64,000 nt of DNA from Ctena decussata (taxonomy: Eukaryota; Mollusca; Bivalvia; Lucinida; Lucinidae), in the NCBI GenBank assembly GCA_963989385.1, contig OZ022500.1:21776460-21840459 (forward strand), written 5' to 3'. The notes below the pieces were generated by a model. That model did no database searches. It was not told the origin of the DNA and worked only from the letters and a program-made list of their open reading frames with translations. The translations under genes were made by a program, and so were the position numbers. Shown here piece by piece: positions 1 to 11,425 of this stretch (its first letter is position 1; the number at the start of each line of letters is the position of its first letter).

Positions 1-496
1 TATTGCTGCGACAAATGCTGACCTAAACACCACTCACACAAGCCAACAGCTGGTCTCCAAGAAAATATGTCACATACACTTGATTTTGTTATATTTCAAG
101 CCAGTGTCCTCCACAACACAGATGCAACACTGAAAAGGATGTTGTTGTTGTTGTTCTAATTCTTGTAACCATCGATGTTCCCCAGGAGGCCACTGAAAAG
201 GATGTAAATGACAGTCAAATTATCTGTCAGCAAAGGGACAACAGAATTACCAGGGTAACAGGTCTCTAATATTCTGTGTGACAAAACAAGACATTTCTCA
301 ATACAAATATAAAAATCTGGCAAAACGAATGTCTATTTGAGAAGATAAATGGTACACTTTCAGGGTAAGCAAATCTGTCATTTTCATTTTTGCCTCCTGT
401 TTCAATGGTAATAAACTCTAAAAGGAAAGAATTTGCCCCTATGGGAAACTGACCAAAACTGTTTTGATTCTTGCAGTGAAATAAGATCAACATAAG
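1..496. other. No gene recognised; left flank
   Basis: No coding exon or complete repeat is recognised. Positions 350-450 look like a degraded half of the palindromic MITE that recurs at 23.6, 26.6, 27.2, 35.4, 46.1 and 47.1 kb: they share the leader word CACTTTCAGGG and the arm word GGAAAGAATTTGC. Confidence 0.4.
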
Positions 497-709
497 TTAA
501 CTCTTTAAGTCCCATTGACGAAATTAGCAAAATTTGCAAACAGCGTAGATCCTGATGAGGCAGCTCATAATGAGCTGCCTCATCTAGATCTACACTGTTT
601 GCCCTCTAGTCTTTGAATTCTCAATATGAAATGTCTTGGACATGGCAATTTTTTTTAATTTTTGCAGACATAAATTTTGTCGTCTGCGTTTTGGTGCTGA
701 AAGAGTTAT
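497..709. mobile_element. TTAA-flanked MITE with central hairpin
   Basis: It begins TTAA-CTCTTTAAG and ends in the degenerate inverse AAGAGTTA(T). In the middle is a hairpin whose arms read GGCAGCTCAT and ATGAGCTGCC, bounded by GCAAACAG and CTGTTTGC words. Related copies lie at 27982-28171, 28440-28658 and 47478-47689, sharing the subterminal words GTCGTCTGC and TGCAGACG. A TTAA target and no coding capacity suggest a piggyBac-type non-autonomous element; the superfamily is inferred from the target only. Confidence 0.6.
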
Positions 710-1070
710 GGTTCACTGCTCTCTGTTGATACTCCCTAGATGTAGGTGTTTGCCAAGTATTACAAATATCCCTTGTAGCTAGATGAAGTTTTTTTTTCTT
801 TTTTTCTAAGTGCAATAAACCATGAAATAATGGTCACGGTCAGATCTTGCTAATTGCTTTCAGTTGCCTTGCCCCAGATGCCGGTGTGTGCAACAAATTA
901 TTGTAGGTCTATTCCATGCTGTTATAGCAAAACCTAAAAATGGTAGGCCAACATTTTGATCATGTGCACTTGCAAGCACATAGAACAGAGATAACGAATT
1001 ACAGGTATGAAAAAATCACACCTTTCCAGTGTATGAATTTTATGTAGCAGCTAACTTATAATTCAAAAGG

Positions 1071-1285
1071 AGCATGGCATACAGTGTGTGCCATGCTCTA
1101 TTACCAATGTCATCATATAGATCTGCTACCATAGCAACTATGGAATACTCAACTGTTGTGCTCGTTACCTTGGTGGAATGATGTCTCCATGACGTCACTT
1201 TGACATAAATATGAACTATGCTGTGTTAACAAATTTATGACGTCATTTGTATCGAAGCATGGCATAAAGCATATATGCCATGCTC
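1071..1285. repeat. Two related hairpins about 190 bp apart
   Basis: Positions 1071-1098 and 1256-1285 each form a short palindrome with arms AGCATGGCAT and ATGCCATGCT. They could be the two ends of one inverted-repeat element or two copies of one hairpin. Nothing coding lies between. The rest of 710-1455 holds nothing recognised. Confidence 0.45.
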
Positions 1286-1455
1286 TGCCAATTTTTCAGT
1301 GGCATTACAGACTGAACTTCTTCAACAGAAACCCCAGGTTTTCTCAAACAAATAATTACTCTCAAGTCATTTAATTCTATGTTATACGTGCACACCCTGC
1401 AGATACATGAAAGTGTTTCCATTTACCTTAAGCATGGGAAAGACAATATACTATT

Positions 1456-1681
1456 CAGGGGCCGTATCTATAAAACCACTTATGTCGTCGCTATGCTGTT
1501 GCTAAGGCTAATTTTCTATGAAGGAGATTCCCTACAACCATGAAATTTGCTCTGGAGGAACAGTCTTTCTCAGACTGTTCCTCCAGACAAATTTCATAGT
1601 TGTAGGGAATCTCCTTCATAGAAATTCAGCCTTAGCAACTCCATGGCAACCACTTAAGTTGTTTTATACATACAGCCCCTG
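1456..1681. mobile_element. Foldback MITE, long inverted repeats
   Basis: The element is almost entirely one inverted repeat with arms of about 105 bp. It starts CAGGGGCCGTAT and ends ACAGCCCCTG, and its centre is the pair CTGGAGGAACAGTC / GACTGTTCCTCCAG. A second copy of the family lies at 9267-9676. RNA from either strand would fold into a long hairpin. Confidence 0.75.
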
Positions 1682-1940
1682 GTCCTAAAAAATGGTAGAA
1701 GATCATAGGGGATGTACCCATACACCTTATGCATAAAAGCATTTTGTAGAAGCTTGTAGGCCAAGTTTTTGTACCTGATCAGACAAAACGCATGGAAAAA
1801 CAATCAAACAGGTCATGGAATAAGCCATGTGCCAAACTGTTATGACTTATGATCATGAAGCATATAAAAATCAGTTCTTTTGACACAGATTTTATTTGAA
1901 GGATTCTTACCGCTATTCTGTGCCAGCCATGTTATTGAAA

Positions 1941-2109
1941 ACAGTTTAAACTGTTTAAACATACCTCCATGGTTTTACAAATAGTGTGTGTGTATGTGTG
2001 TGTTGGGGGGGGGGAACAGTTTAAACTGTTTAAACATACCTCCATGGTTTTACAAATAGTGTGTGTGTATGTGTGTGTTGGGGGGGCGGGGGGGGGGGGG
2101 GGGGGGGGA
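1941..2109. repeat. 75 bp tandem duplication with GT and G tracts
   Basis: Two consecutive ~75 bp units begin ACAGTTTAAACTGTTTAAAC, run through a (GT)n stretch and end in a G run. The second G run is long (about 28 nt with one C). The unit contains GTTTAAAC palindromes. Open frames here on both strands are products of the low-complexity sequence. Confidence 0.8.
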
Positions 2110-2159
2110 GGGGTGTACGTGTACTGCATGCATGTGTGTGTATGTGGGAGGAAATGATT

Positions 2160-2402
2160 CGAGCTGCGAGCCAACATGAGAAAATCAACAAAGTGGTTGT
2201 GCGCCCAGCGCACTCAGATCAGCCTGGGCATCCGCTCAGTTCGATCAGACTCTTCGCAAAGTGCTTTAATGGTAGCTAAAGGTTTATGCTACCACCATGC
2301 GGACAGCGAAGACTCTGATCAGACTGGGTGGATGCCCAGGCTGATCTGAGTATACGCTGGCCGCACATGCCACATTGTTGGTTTTGTTGCGTCGCGGCTC
2401 AT
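2160..2402. mobile_element. Bipartite inverted-repeat MITE, copy 1
   Basis: The outer arms pair CAACAAAGTGG with CCACATTGTTGG. The inner arms pair ATCAGCCTGGGCATCCG with its inverse around 2330-2345, and a further pair GATCAGACTCTTCGC lies nearer the centre. The copy at 38814-39058 has the same layout, which supports a dispersed element rather than a chance hairpin. Confidence 0.65.
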
Positions 2403-2824
2403 TCCAAATATTTCAATCATCGATCCTTGTGTAATTCTGCTAGAACATGGGGTTCCCTTTCAAAAACAGTCCCAAAAATCTAGATCCATCCTATATCATT
2501 TTATTTGGATGGAAAAGACTGGCCCCATCTTATAACGAAGCAACCAAACAAATATTGTTAAGTAGAACCTCCACAAATGGTCATCTCCCTACAATAGACT
2601 TCTCCCTGTAACAGCCATTTTTTGAAATGCTGTTTTACTAAATAATTATGTGACCACTCTATATAAGAGGTCACTTCCTTACAGCCTTACCATAGATGGC
2701 TGATGTTGGAGAGGAGGCTGATCAAAAATTCATGAGCATGTTTGAATCTAATGTTCCAGTTAGCTGCATGTTGATATACTAATTACTAAATGAAAATCAT
2801 GGATATCATTAATTGATCATACAC

Positions 2825-3036
2825 TATGAGTCATGAGAACGAAAAATGAAACTCATGACTCATGATGTGTGCAAACAGTGAAAACTCAGATCAGACTGCA
2901 CATCTGTGCAGTCTGATCAGAGCTTTCCCGGCTTGCACCAAAATTTGTGGATTTTTAAGTACATGTAAATATATCAAAGATGCTGATCAGACTGTATAGA
3001 TGTACAAACTGATCTGAGTCTTTACTGTTCACGAGT
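2825..3036. repeat. Clustered hairpins, GCAAACAGTG family
   Basis: First comes a palindrome with arms ATGAGTCATGAG / CTCATGACTCAT (2825-2864). It is followed by a foldback unit starting GCAAACAGTGAAAACTCAG and ending CTGAGTCTTTACTGTTC. Inside are the words GATCAGACTG and CAGTCTGATC that recur in hairpins across the window. The remainder of 2403-3500 holds no gene. Confidence 0.55.
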
Positions 3037-3509
3037 GTAAGGTATCTTTTTCTCATTACCTAGTTCATAATAATGGATCAGTTGCCATAAGCCTTTACTT
3101 GTTCTACATAAGTAATTGCATTAAATGTATTGAATACTCGGATAGAAGTGTCAAAGAATTATAGAACCAGATCAGACTGAAGAAAATTCTCAGCCTGTTT
3201 CACATCATTCTATGGTAAATTCAACTTTTTAAAGCTTTGGATAAATGCTAAGTAACCTGAAAATGACAATGAAATTGAAAAGCTCAATAAAACAGTTTTG
3301 AAACAGGTTTGCTCTAAGTTAGTTTAATTAATCAATTGATTTTTCAATGAATAAATTTCAAGCTATTTATTTCCAGCTGTACCTGTACCAGAGGTCCTGC
3401 ATACTTACCGTATTAATCCTCTTAAACACCCCATGGGAGCTGCATTTTACGAAAATGAGGGCATTTTTTAGAGCCCGAAATCATTCACTTATAAAATGCT
3501 TCCAACAAA

Positions 3510-3835
3510 CATTATTGATTCTAATGCACTTATCAATATAACGCAACGTCTGATTGGATAATGTCAAAAATTTGCGAAAGTATTACTGCGATATACTGTC
3601 GCAAACCCGACGTCATTATATAACGTCGATTCTCATTGGCTGACGTTTGGTTTTACGCTGCTGAAAACGCTTGCAATGGATGCAAAAAATACACTTTGAA
3701 AGATGAAAATTTTATAAAGTACATTAGAATGGGGATAACTATATTGGATATTGTCATTTGTGGAGGTAAACCGACGGTTTTACCTCCCAAAATAACAATT
3801 TTGCATACAGTTATCCCCTAAGTGATTGTAACCAT
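3510..3835. mobile_element. Dispersed MITE-like repeat, copy 1
   Basis: This stretch aligns by eye with 46830-47090. Both contain ATTCTAATGCACTTA at one end, CTCATTGGCTGA in the middle and GCATTAGAATGGGGATAA (or close) near the other end. ATTCTAATGCA and its inverse TACATTAGAAT act as short inverted repeats. A small hairpin with arms GGTAAACCG / CGGTTTTACC lies at 3763-3788. No protein is recognised. Confidence 0.5.
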
Positions 3836-4118
3836 GCAAGAGAACTAGCCACACCCTGTCATCACTTACATAGCTGACAGCTGCACAAAATGATCAGGCA
3901 ATATATGAGGATTTTATGCCTGGAATTTAGCAATTTTTGGCAAGTCTACATATAAATGTCTTTGGTCAAAGAGGGTGGAAGCGTTTCTTAGAGAGGGATT
4001 ATTTATTAGGATTAAATATGGTAGGTCACATATCTTTTCACTCTCTTTTCCAAGTCACAATTTCATTTAACCTAACAATTCAAGTGTGATCCTTTCAAAA
4101 GCAAAGTCTTCCCCCACA

Positions 4119-5335
4119 CAAGAGGGCCATGATGGCCCTGGATCGCTCACCTGAGTATCCTGTAAACTTAACCTCAGAGACAGCCAAACATACAACAGAC
4201 AGAGTTTCTCAAAGATTCAATGGAAAATGAACCCTTTATTGTGCACCTAAGTTTTTTCTAAGATTTAACCTAATGACCTAGTTTTTGACCCCATATGATC
4301 CAGTTTCAAACCTGGCCTAGATTTCCTGGATATAAACATTCTGACAAAGTTTCATGAATATCGGATCAAAACTGTGCCCTCTAGAGTGCTCACAACGTTT
4401 TTCTACCGTTTGACCAAGTGACCTAGTTTTTTACCAAACATGACCCAGTTGCACTCTTGGTCTAGATTTGTTGGAGATAAACATTTTGACAAAGTTTCAT
4501 GATGATTGGAACAAAACTGTGCCCTCTAGAGCATTCACATGGTTTTTCTAAGATCTGACCTAGTGACCTAGTTTTTGACCTGACATGGCCCAGTTTCAAA
4601 TCTGGTCTAGACTTCATAAATATATACATTCTGGCAAAGTTTCATGAAGATTGGATCATAACTGTGCCCTCTAGACTGTACACAAGGTTTTTCTAAGATT
4701 TGACCTAGTAACCTAGTTTTTGACCCAACATGACTCAGTTCAAACGTGTCCTAGATTTTATAAGGATAAACATTCTGACACAGTTTCATGAAGATTGGAT
4801 AATAAAAGTGTCCTCTAGAGTGTAAACCAAGGTTTTCAAAGATTTGACCTAGTGACCTAGTTTTTGACTCCACATGACCCACTCTCGAACTATGTCTAGA
4901 TTTCATTAAAATAAACATTCTGACAAAGTTTCATGACGATTGGATCAAAACTGTGCCCTCTGTGTCATTCTAAGATTTATTTCTATTTTTAGCTCTGGCG
5001 GCCATTTTGTTATGCGGAGTGGAACCGTTTTAGCATTTTTTGTTCAGGAAAATGAGTGAAACATTTCTGTGAAATTATTTTGAAATCAAGTCATTTTGTT
5101 CAGAAGAGAAGTCGTTTAAAGGTTTTTCTGTTTTTAGCTCTGGCGGCCATTTTGTTCAGCGGAGCGGTACCATATTAGCAATTTTGGTTCAGGGCTATAG
5201 CAGAAACATTTGTGTGAAATTATTTTGAAATTGGAGATGTCATTTGAAGAAATTGTTGACGATGGACGGGCGGACAGACGGACAAATATCTATCACAATA
5301 GCTCACCTTGAGCACTTCATGCTCAGGTGAGCTAA
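4119..5335 (+). mobile_element. Tandem-core HINE/pearl-like element A
   Basis: The start is CAAGAGGGCC plus a hairpin and CGCTCACCTGAG; the end is CTCAGGTGAGCTAA, the inverse of the start motif. The core is at least five monomers of ~145 bp, recognisable by CCTAGTTTTTGACC near 4277, 4422, 4567, 4712 and 4855. A short GGACGG microsatellite lies near 5265. This layout (subterminal inverted repeats, end hairpins, tandem core, tetranucleotide tract) matches what is described for Helentron-associated elements and bivalve pearl elements. The class is inferred; no transposase is encoded. Confidence 0.65.
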
Positions 5336-5604
5336 AACGCTGGTTCCAAGAATTTGGTAAAGTTTGCAAAGACTTGACCAAACTTGTTGTGCCACAAATG
5401 ATTTTGGTAAAATTTAGTGTTTCCCCTTATTCAGGGGGCTTACTTTAATGGCAACAGATAGCCCTTTCGTGGCTACCATTGTTACAAATAAAAAATATAA
5501 ATGAGTGCTTTTTCCGTTTGAAACCAGTCAATGTTTGTTAACAAAATGTATCCATTGATCAGTTTGTGTTTCACTGACAAATGCAGGTGTCTACAACTTT
5601 AAAA

Positions 5605-7740
5605 CAAGAGGGCCAAGAGGCCCTGAATCGCTCACCTGAGCAAAAAGGTTAAGGGTCAAACTAGGGTCATAATTTAAACAAACCAGATAGTTTGCAACCA
5701 TTTCCAAATGGTTCTGAAGAAGAAGATTTTTTAATGTTTTTCTATGTATTGCTATTGTTCAAACCCTGGATCCCCTGGGGCGGGGCCATTTTTGACCCTG
5801 GCACCATCATTTGAACAAACTTGGTAAGGGACCACTAGGCAATGTATCATACAAAATTTCAAGCACCTGCACAGAGGGGTTATGGAGAAGAAGGTTTTTG
5901 AGTACATTTTAATTTCGAACCCAAGTCTCCCTGCCCCAGGGCCATTTTGGATCCCAGGGCCACCATTTATACAAACTTTGTAGGAGTCCACCAGGCAATG
6001 CATCATATCAAATTTCAAGCATCTGAGCTAAGTGGTTCTGAAGAAGAAGACTTTTTAATAGTTTCCTATGTATTTCTATGGCTCAAACTCAGGACTCCCT
6101 GCCGCAGGGCCATTTTGGACCCTGGGGCCATCATTTAAACAAACTTGATAAAGGACAACAAGGCAATGCATCATACCAATTTTCAAGCATCTGAGCCAAG
6201 TGGTTCTGAAGAAGAAGATTTTTGAATATTTTTCTATGTAGTTCTATGGTTCAAACCAAGGACCCCCTGGGGCGGGGCCATTTTAGACCCTGGGGTCATC
6301 ATTTGAACGAACTTGGTAAAAGACTACTAGGTAAAGCTATGTACCAAATGTCAAGCATCTGAGCCAAGTGGTTCTGCAGAAGAAGAGTTTTAAATATTTT
6401 TCTATATATTTCTATGGTTCAAACCTGGGACTCCCTGCCGCAGGGCCATTTTGGACCCTGGGGCCACCATTTGAACAAACTTTGTAGAGGACCACTAGGC
6501 AATGCTACATACCAAATTTCAAGCATTTGAGCCTTGCAGTTCTGATGTAGAAGATTTTTTGATATTTTTCTACGTATTTCTATGGTTCAAACCTGGGACT
6601 CCCTGCCGCAAGGCCACTTTGGACCCTGGGGCCACTATTTAAAGATACTAGGTAGAGGACCACTAGGCAATGCTACATACCAAATTTCAAGCATCTGAGG
6701 CAAGCAGTTCTGGTGAAGAAGATTTTTAAGTATTTTTTAGTTTTGAACCCAAGACCCCCTGCCCTGGGGCCATTTTGGACCCTGGGGCCACCATTTGAAC
6801 AAACTTGGTAGGAGTCCACCAGGCAATGCTACATACCAAATTTCAAGCATCTGAGCCAAGCAGTTCTGGAGGAGAAGAGTTTTATGTATATTTTAGTTTC
6901 AAACCCAAGACCCCCTGCCGCAGGGCCATTTTGGACCCTGGGGCCCCCATTTGAACAAACTTGGTAGAGGACCACTAGGTAATGCTACATACCAAATTTC
7001 AAGCATCTGAGCCAAGCAGTTCTGGAGAAGAAAATTTTTTAAGTATTTTTTAATTTCGAACCCAAGACATCCTGCCCCAGGGCCATTTTGGACCCTGGGG
7101 CCACCATTTGAACAAACTTGGTAGAGGACCACTAGGCAATGCTACATACCAAATTTCAAGCATCTGAGCAAAGCAGTTCTGGAGAAGAAAATTTTTTAAC
7201 TATTTTTTAGTTTCGAACCCAAGACCCCCTGCCCCAGGGCCATTTTGGACCCTGGGGCCACCATTTGAACAAACTTGGTAGAGGACCACTAGGCAATGCT
7301 ACATATTAAATTTCAAGCATCTGAGCCAAGCAGTTCTGGAAAAGAAGATTTTTAAGTATTTTTCAGTTTCGAACCCAAGACCCCCTGCCCTGGGGCCATT
7401 TTGGACCCTAGGGCCACCATTTGAACAAACTTAGTAGAGGACTACTAGGTAATGCTACATACCAAATTTTTAAGCATCTGAGTCGGAGCAGTTCTGGAGA
7501 AAAAGATTTTTAAGTATTTTTTAGTTTGGAACCCAAGACCCCCTGCCCCAGGGCCATTTTGGACCCTGGGGCCACCATTTGAACAAACTTGATAGAGGAC
7601 CACTAGACAATGCTCCATACCAAATATCAAAGCCCTAGGCTTAGTGGTTTTAGAGAAGATGTCATTTAAAGCAAATTGTTGACGACACATGACGCACGAC
7701 GCACACTGGGTGATCGCAATAGCAACAATGTTATTCAGTT
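5605..7740 (+). mobile_element. Tandem-core element B, end truncated
   Basis: The start CAAGAGGGCC and CGCTCACCTGAG matches element A. The core is roughly twelve monomers of ~158 bp, each carrying ACCATTTGAACAAACTTGG and AAATTTCAAGCATCTGAG. It finishes at GGGTGATCGCAATAGC without the usual CTCAGGTGAGCTAA, so the terminal hairpin is lost. Open frames of 60-90 codons on both strands follow the monomer period and are not genes. Confidence 0.65.
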
Positions 7741-7753
7741 TCTAGTCAAAATA

Positions 7754-8796
7754 CGAGGGTCATCCAAGATGTCTTGCAAATGCCATCATAACTCCTTTAT
7801 CAACTGAGCTAGGGTAATCAAATTATACCATAAGAAGATCACACATAAATGCATATGTGCTAAAAATCATGCATGTCGCATACCTTTCCAAATTATATGT
7901 ACAGTCAACTCTCGATATCTCAAAGTCTAATTTCAGCCCAAACTACTGATATCTTTAAGTAAATTTTCTGGTACCAGAAAATTTACTTTGAGATATCAGT
8001 AGTTTTAGATAACAATAGCTGAAATGTAAATAAAAGTAGGAAATATATTCGATATAAGATATTTTGAGATATCAATGTACGAGATATCGGGAGCTGACTG
8101 TATAAGAATTTGTTTTCTTTAATGACTGTCTTGTATTTAGAATACAAACAAGCAACAGTTATCATTTCAGATTACCAAACACATGTGGTCACTAGGCAAC
8201 AAAAGAATATTACAGAATGTACAAATTTCTTGTTTTAGACGTTTGCTGCTGGTTTTCGAAGGCTGCAAATGATAATCAACAAGGCTTGCCATATAAAGTT
8301 TCTTTAATATCTACATTCCATCATCTCACAAGTATTGTTTGAAAACAAATACATGCCACTTCAGGAAATACTTCATCTGCTATTAACGCATATTTCTGAA
8401 ATACTCATTTTAGATTATATTGTAGTGCCTTCAGAAACATGGTGATTTTACTTGGAACAATAGTATCTTAACTGACAATAAAATCTTAGCTTTAGTATGA
8501 TAGACTTACTTCAGTATTATTTCTCTCGTCTCCCAGCAAAATTCAGAAATGTACAAGTGTTTTGAACTAAGCTGTGGGGTCTTGAACAGACGACTAGACC
8601 CAACTGCCACATTCCTAACCCTAGTGTTCTTTCTTTGCCAAGTAACAGCATTTGCCAAATCATAATGCTCATGATAACTGTTAACTACATGTATACGACG
8701 GGAATGTGCAATGATGGAATGTGGGCCATTTGATGCACTATTAATTATCATTTGCCTGAGACTCAGTCGTTTGCAGGACTTATTGGATGACCCTCG
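7754..8796. mobile_element. Mariner-type TIR element, non-autonomous
   Basis: Inverted ends of about 29 bp start CGAGGGTCATCCAA on both sides and are flanked by TA (7752-7753 and 8797-8798), the Tc1/mariner target. CGAGGGT-type ends are typical of a mariner branch. No transposase is readable inside, and a pogo-like MITE (7902-8100) is inserted in it, so the outer element is older. Confidence 0.65.
7902..8100. mobile_element. Pogo/Tigger-like MITE
   Basis: It is 199 bp, flanked by TA on both sides. Inverted ends CAGTCAACTCTCGATATCTC and CAGTCAGCTCCCGATATCTC differ at two positions. A second inner hairpin sits around 7947-8000. A CAGT start and TA target fit the pogo/Tigger group. Confidence 0.75.
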
Positions 8797-9250
8797 TACA
8801 TTAATTGCTGAATGTGAACATAAATACTTTTCCTGTCAAGAAAACTGCATTTGTGTATGGGAATTTAGTGTTTGGTGCAAAACTTTTGACATTTCCTGTA
8901 GCCAATGTATGTTTTACTTACATAAAATGCCTAACTTCCATGCCATATAGCAGTGACATCATCAGGACCATAAGTCTTCATCCCTGTCAGATCTGGATCA
9001 GCAGAAGCTTGATATTACAAGATATCACATCAGTAGATAACTTTCCTGTCATTCCTCATTCACCTATGAGATCTGTTGTCCCAAATGCTTTACTTTCTGT
9101 CTCGTCCAGTCTTATTGTTCATGCTAATCTTGCCTGCATCACGATAACTGTGCCAATTTTTGTCACTTAGAATCACCTACGGGGCATATTAATATTACCA
9201 TAAAATATTTGGACACCCAAAACGTATCTGCAGTCTAGCCTGTTCCATTT
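8797..9250. other. No gene recognised
   Basis: Moderate-complexity sequence with a 121-codon open plus-strand frame (8805-9170) that shows no recognisable domain. On the minus strand two short in-frame islands near 9100-9170 and 8940-9003 sit beside weak splice-like sites but do not join into a recognisable protein. Confidence 0.3.
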
Positions 9251-9266
9251 TTAACCCTTTTTAGAC

Positions 9267-9676
9267 AAGGAGCCGTATTCATGAAACGACTTAAGTGGTT
9301 GCTATGCTGTTGCTAAGGCTAAATTTCTTTGAAGGAGATTCCCCACAACTATGAAATTTGCTCTGGAGGAACAGTCTTACAAAGACTGTTCCTCCAGACC
9401 AAATTTCATAGTTGTAGGGACTCTCCTTTACAGATATACAGCCTTAGCAGTGAGTGAGTGAGTGAGTGAACTCGGGTTTAACGTCCCACCAACAACGAGG
9501 TCATATGGAGACGGGACCTCGGTTTAAAGTCTCATCCGAAAGACCGGAGAAGCGGGGGATCGATCCTGCGACCCCTGGATTGGTAGTCTGGAGTGTTATC
9601 CACTACACTACAGCCGCTCCTTACAGCCTTAGCAACTGCATAGCAACGACTTAAGTGGCTTTATGAATACGGCCCC
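9267..9676. mobile_element. Foldback MITE, second copy, split by a SINE
   Basis: Same family as 1456-1681: GAGCCGTATTCATGAAACG at the left, GAATACGGCCCC at the right, and the same GGAGGAACAGTC centre. The right arm is interrupted by 9450-9621; without that insert the arms pair as in the first copy. Confidence 0.75.
9450..9621 (-). mobile_element. tRNA-derived SINE with (CACT)n tail
   Basis: A 172 bp insertion flanked by the 13 bp duplication TACAGCCTTAGCA (9437-9449 and 9622-9634). Read on the minus strand, it has an A-box-like TAGTGTAGTGGATAAC, a B-box-like GGATCGATCC, then GACGTTAAACCCGAG and a tail of TCAC repeats. The tail word GTTAAACCC is shared with the SINE at 40709-40949. Confidence 0.85.
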
Positions 9677-9889
9677 GGATACCCGTTTTGGGGACATTAT
9701 GCAAACAGTGCAGACCCAGTTCAGACGCCGCAAAACGCGGCGTCTGATCAGGGTCTACATTGTTTGCTTACAGGAATTTCTATGCAAAGTACAATAAAAG
9801 TGAAAATATTCACCAGAAACCCCTAAAACTAGTAATGGGATTATCTGAATGATAAGAATGGACAAGTCCACTGGTCAAAAAAGGGTTAA

Positions 9890-10063
9890 ATTTGAAAGTA
9901 TGCAAACAGTGCAAACCCTGATCAGACTGCTCCTCAGGAGTGTTTACTCAAGCATTTTTGTCTGCATGTTTAGCCTGAGAAAAGAGGCCTACCTATTTTA
10001 ATAACAATTTCTATCATGCAATATGATTTAAAAATACATCATACTAAATTGTCCCTTTGCAAA
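9890..10063. repeat. Half-hairpin fragment, GCAAACAGTG family
   Basis: GCAAACAGTGCAAACCC followed by TGATCAGACTGCTCC matches one arm of hairpins such as 48655-48733, but the matching arm is missing. Nothing else is recognised up to the element start at 10064. Confidence 0.4.
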
Positions 10064-10608
10064 CAAGTGCTGTCACCAGACAGCATAGCTCGCCTGAGCT
10101 GGAGCTTGTCCATCATGAGCTCAAAGTTCTAAGAACGTCATCTTGACCTCCACAGTAAATTAGAAAGGTGATGCCGCTACCATGTAAAACTCTGGAGCAG
10201 TATCTGTCATCAGTGGGTATAGCTTTCCACCTAGGCAGTGTGGAACTATAAGCCATCAGCCTGTGTCCTTGACCTAAAGGCCAATGAAAGAGTTGGGATT
10301 GGTACTGGGTAAAACTCTGGACCAGCATCTAACGGAATTCAAAGTATCAACTGAATCCATCCACACATTAAGATAACACAGTGTCTTTAGGGAATTTTAA
10401 CCAAAAATTTCAACAAAACATTTATAAGTCAACGACCTTGACCTCAGTCATCAATGGGGTTGGGGTGGTTCTACATCAACATTTAGACCATTACCTAACA
10501 TCTGTGGAAGTATAAAGGAAACCTATCAAAGGGTTAAGGAGACTTAACCAAGAACATCTCAAATATTTCAATTTAAAATTTCTGAGTTTGTGACATTGAC
10601 CTGTAAGT

Positions 10609-11425
10609 AAGTAAGTAAAGACTTTATTTATCGAGGGTTACAACATTTAGCGCATACATAAATACATGTAATAGCTAATCTTCCATGAGGCCCTCCATAT
10701 ATACATATATACAGAAATAAACAATTAAACAGAAATTAAATTATTGTCATTATGTGTCTACTTGAGCTCTGAATTTGTGAAACCTTCCATTGCACACAGT
10801 AGCCATGTTTCTCCCATTAGATAGATACATTATCAGAACAAAACACAAGAGATCCATGATATGTGCACATGAAAAGGTATGCAACAACTGATGTAGAAGA
10901 AATGACCCAACCTCAAATAAACACTTAACCACAAAAATATCAAACAGACAAGTAAAGCTGGGATGCTGAAACTTAGAAGGTTCAACTGAACTTAGAAATA
11001 TAACATGCAATGGCAAAACAACAATAAGAAAACATTTTTTTTTTTTTTTTTTTTTTGTTAGTACTTCATTTTCCACTACAATTGATAAACTTCTGAACTC
11101 GCAATGGTACCTGCGTCACATCCTCTTAGTTGAGGCCAGGATGACCTCAGTCTATACAACATATATATACAACACATATATATATATATATATATATAGA
11201 CATAAAAGGATGGGAAAAAAAAAAATATATATATACATGCAACAACTAATGTACATACACAACAGTTTAGAAAGTAAACAGAAAAAAAAAAAAAAATTAT
11301 TCAATTATAAACATAGATTATGTAATTACTCTCCCAAACACCACCTGACAGAATTTTCAAGAAAGTATAAAAAAAAATAAAAAAATTATATATAGTTGCA
11401 CATGTTGTATGTTTGAATTCTTGCT
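10609..11425 (-). other. LINE 3' untranslated region
   Basis: This runs from the ORF2 stop to the TTAC-repeat 3' end. It contains a T run on the plus strand (about 11035-11056), an (AT)n tract (11155-11200) and several A runs. The 108-codon frame at 10750-11076 has no recognisable motif and is not called. Confidence 0.6.

Larger units (their letters stand above)
9251..9889. mobile_element. TTAA-flanked MITE, outer layer of a triple nest
   Basis: Ends TTAACCCTTTTT and AAAAAAGGGTTAA are mirror images with TTAA at each edge. A hairpin of the GCAAACAGTG family (around 9702-9772; inner arms AGACGCCGC and GCGGCGTCT) lies in its right half. The foldback MITE 9267-9676 is inserted in it, and that one contains a SINE. 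Confidence 0.65.

Noticed and set aside
1932..2279. Overlapping proline- or glycine-rich proteins
   Set aside because: Frames are translations of the GT and G tracts in the 75 bp tandem duplication.
5690..7620. CRISPR-like array of regular repeats
   Set aside because: Units of ~158 bp are head-to-tail and almost wholly repeated, with no unique spacers and no cas genes, in eukaryotic DNA.
8940..9171. Two possible minus-strand mini-exons
   Set aside because: Short open islands near 9100-9170 and 8940-9003 have weak splice-like ends and stop codons between; residues are not recognised. Not enough to call.
10750..11076. 108-codon minus-strand protein
   Set aside because: Lies in the LINE 3' untranslated region, has a poly-lysine run from a T tract and no recognisable motif.
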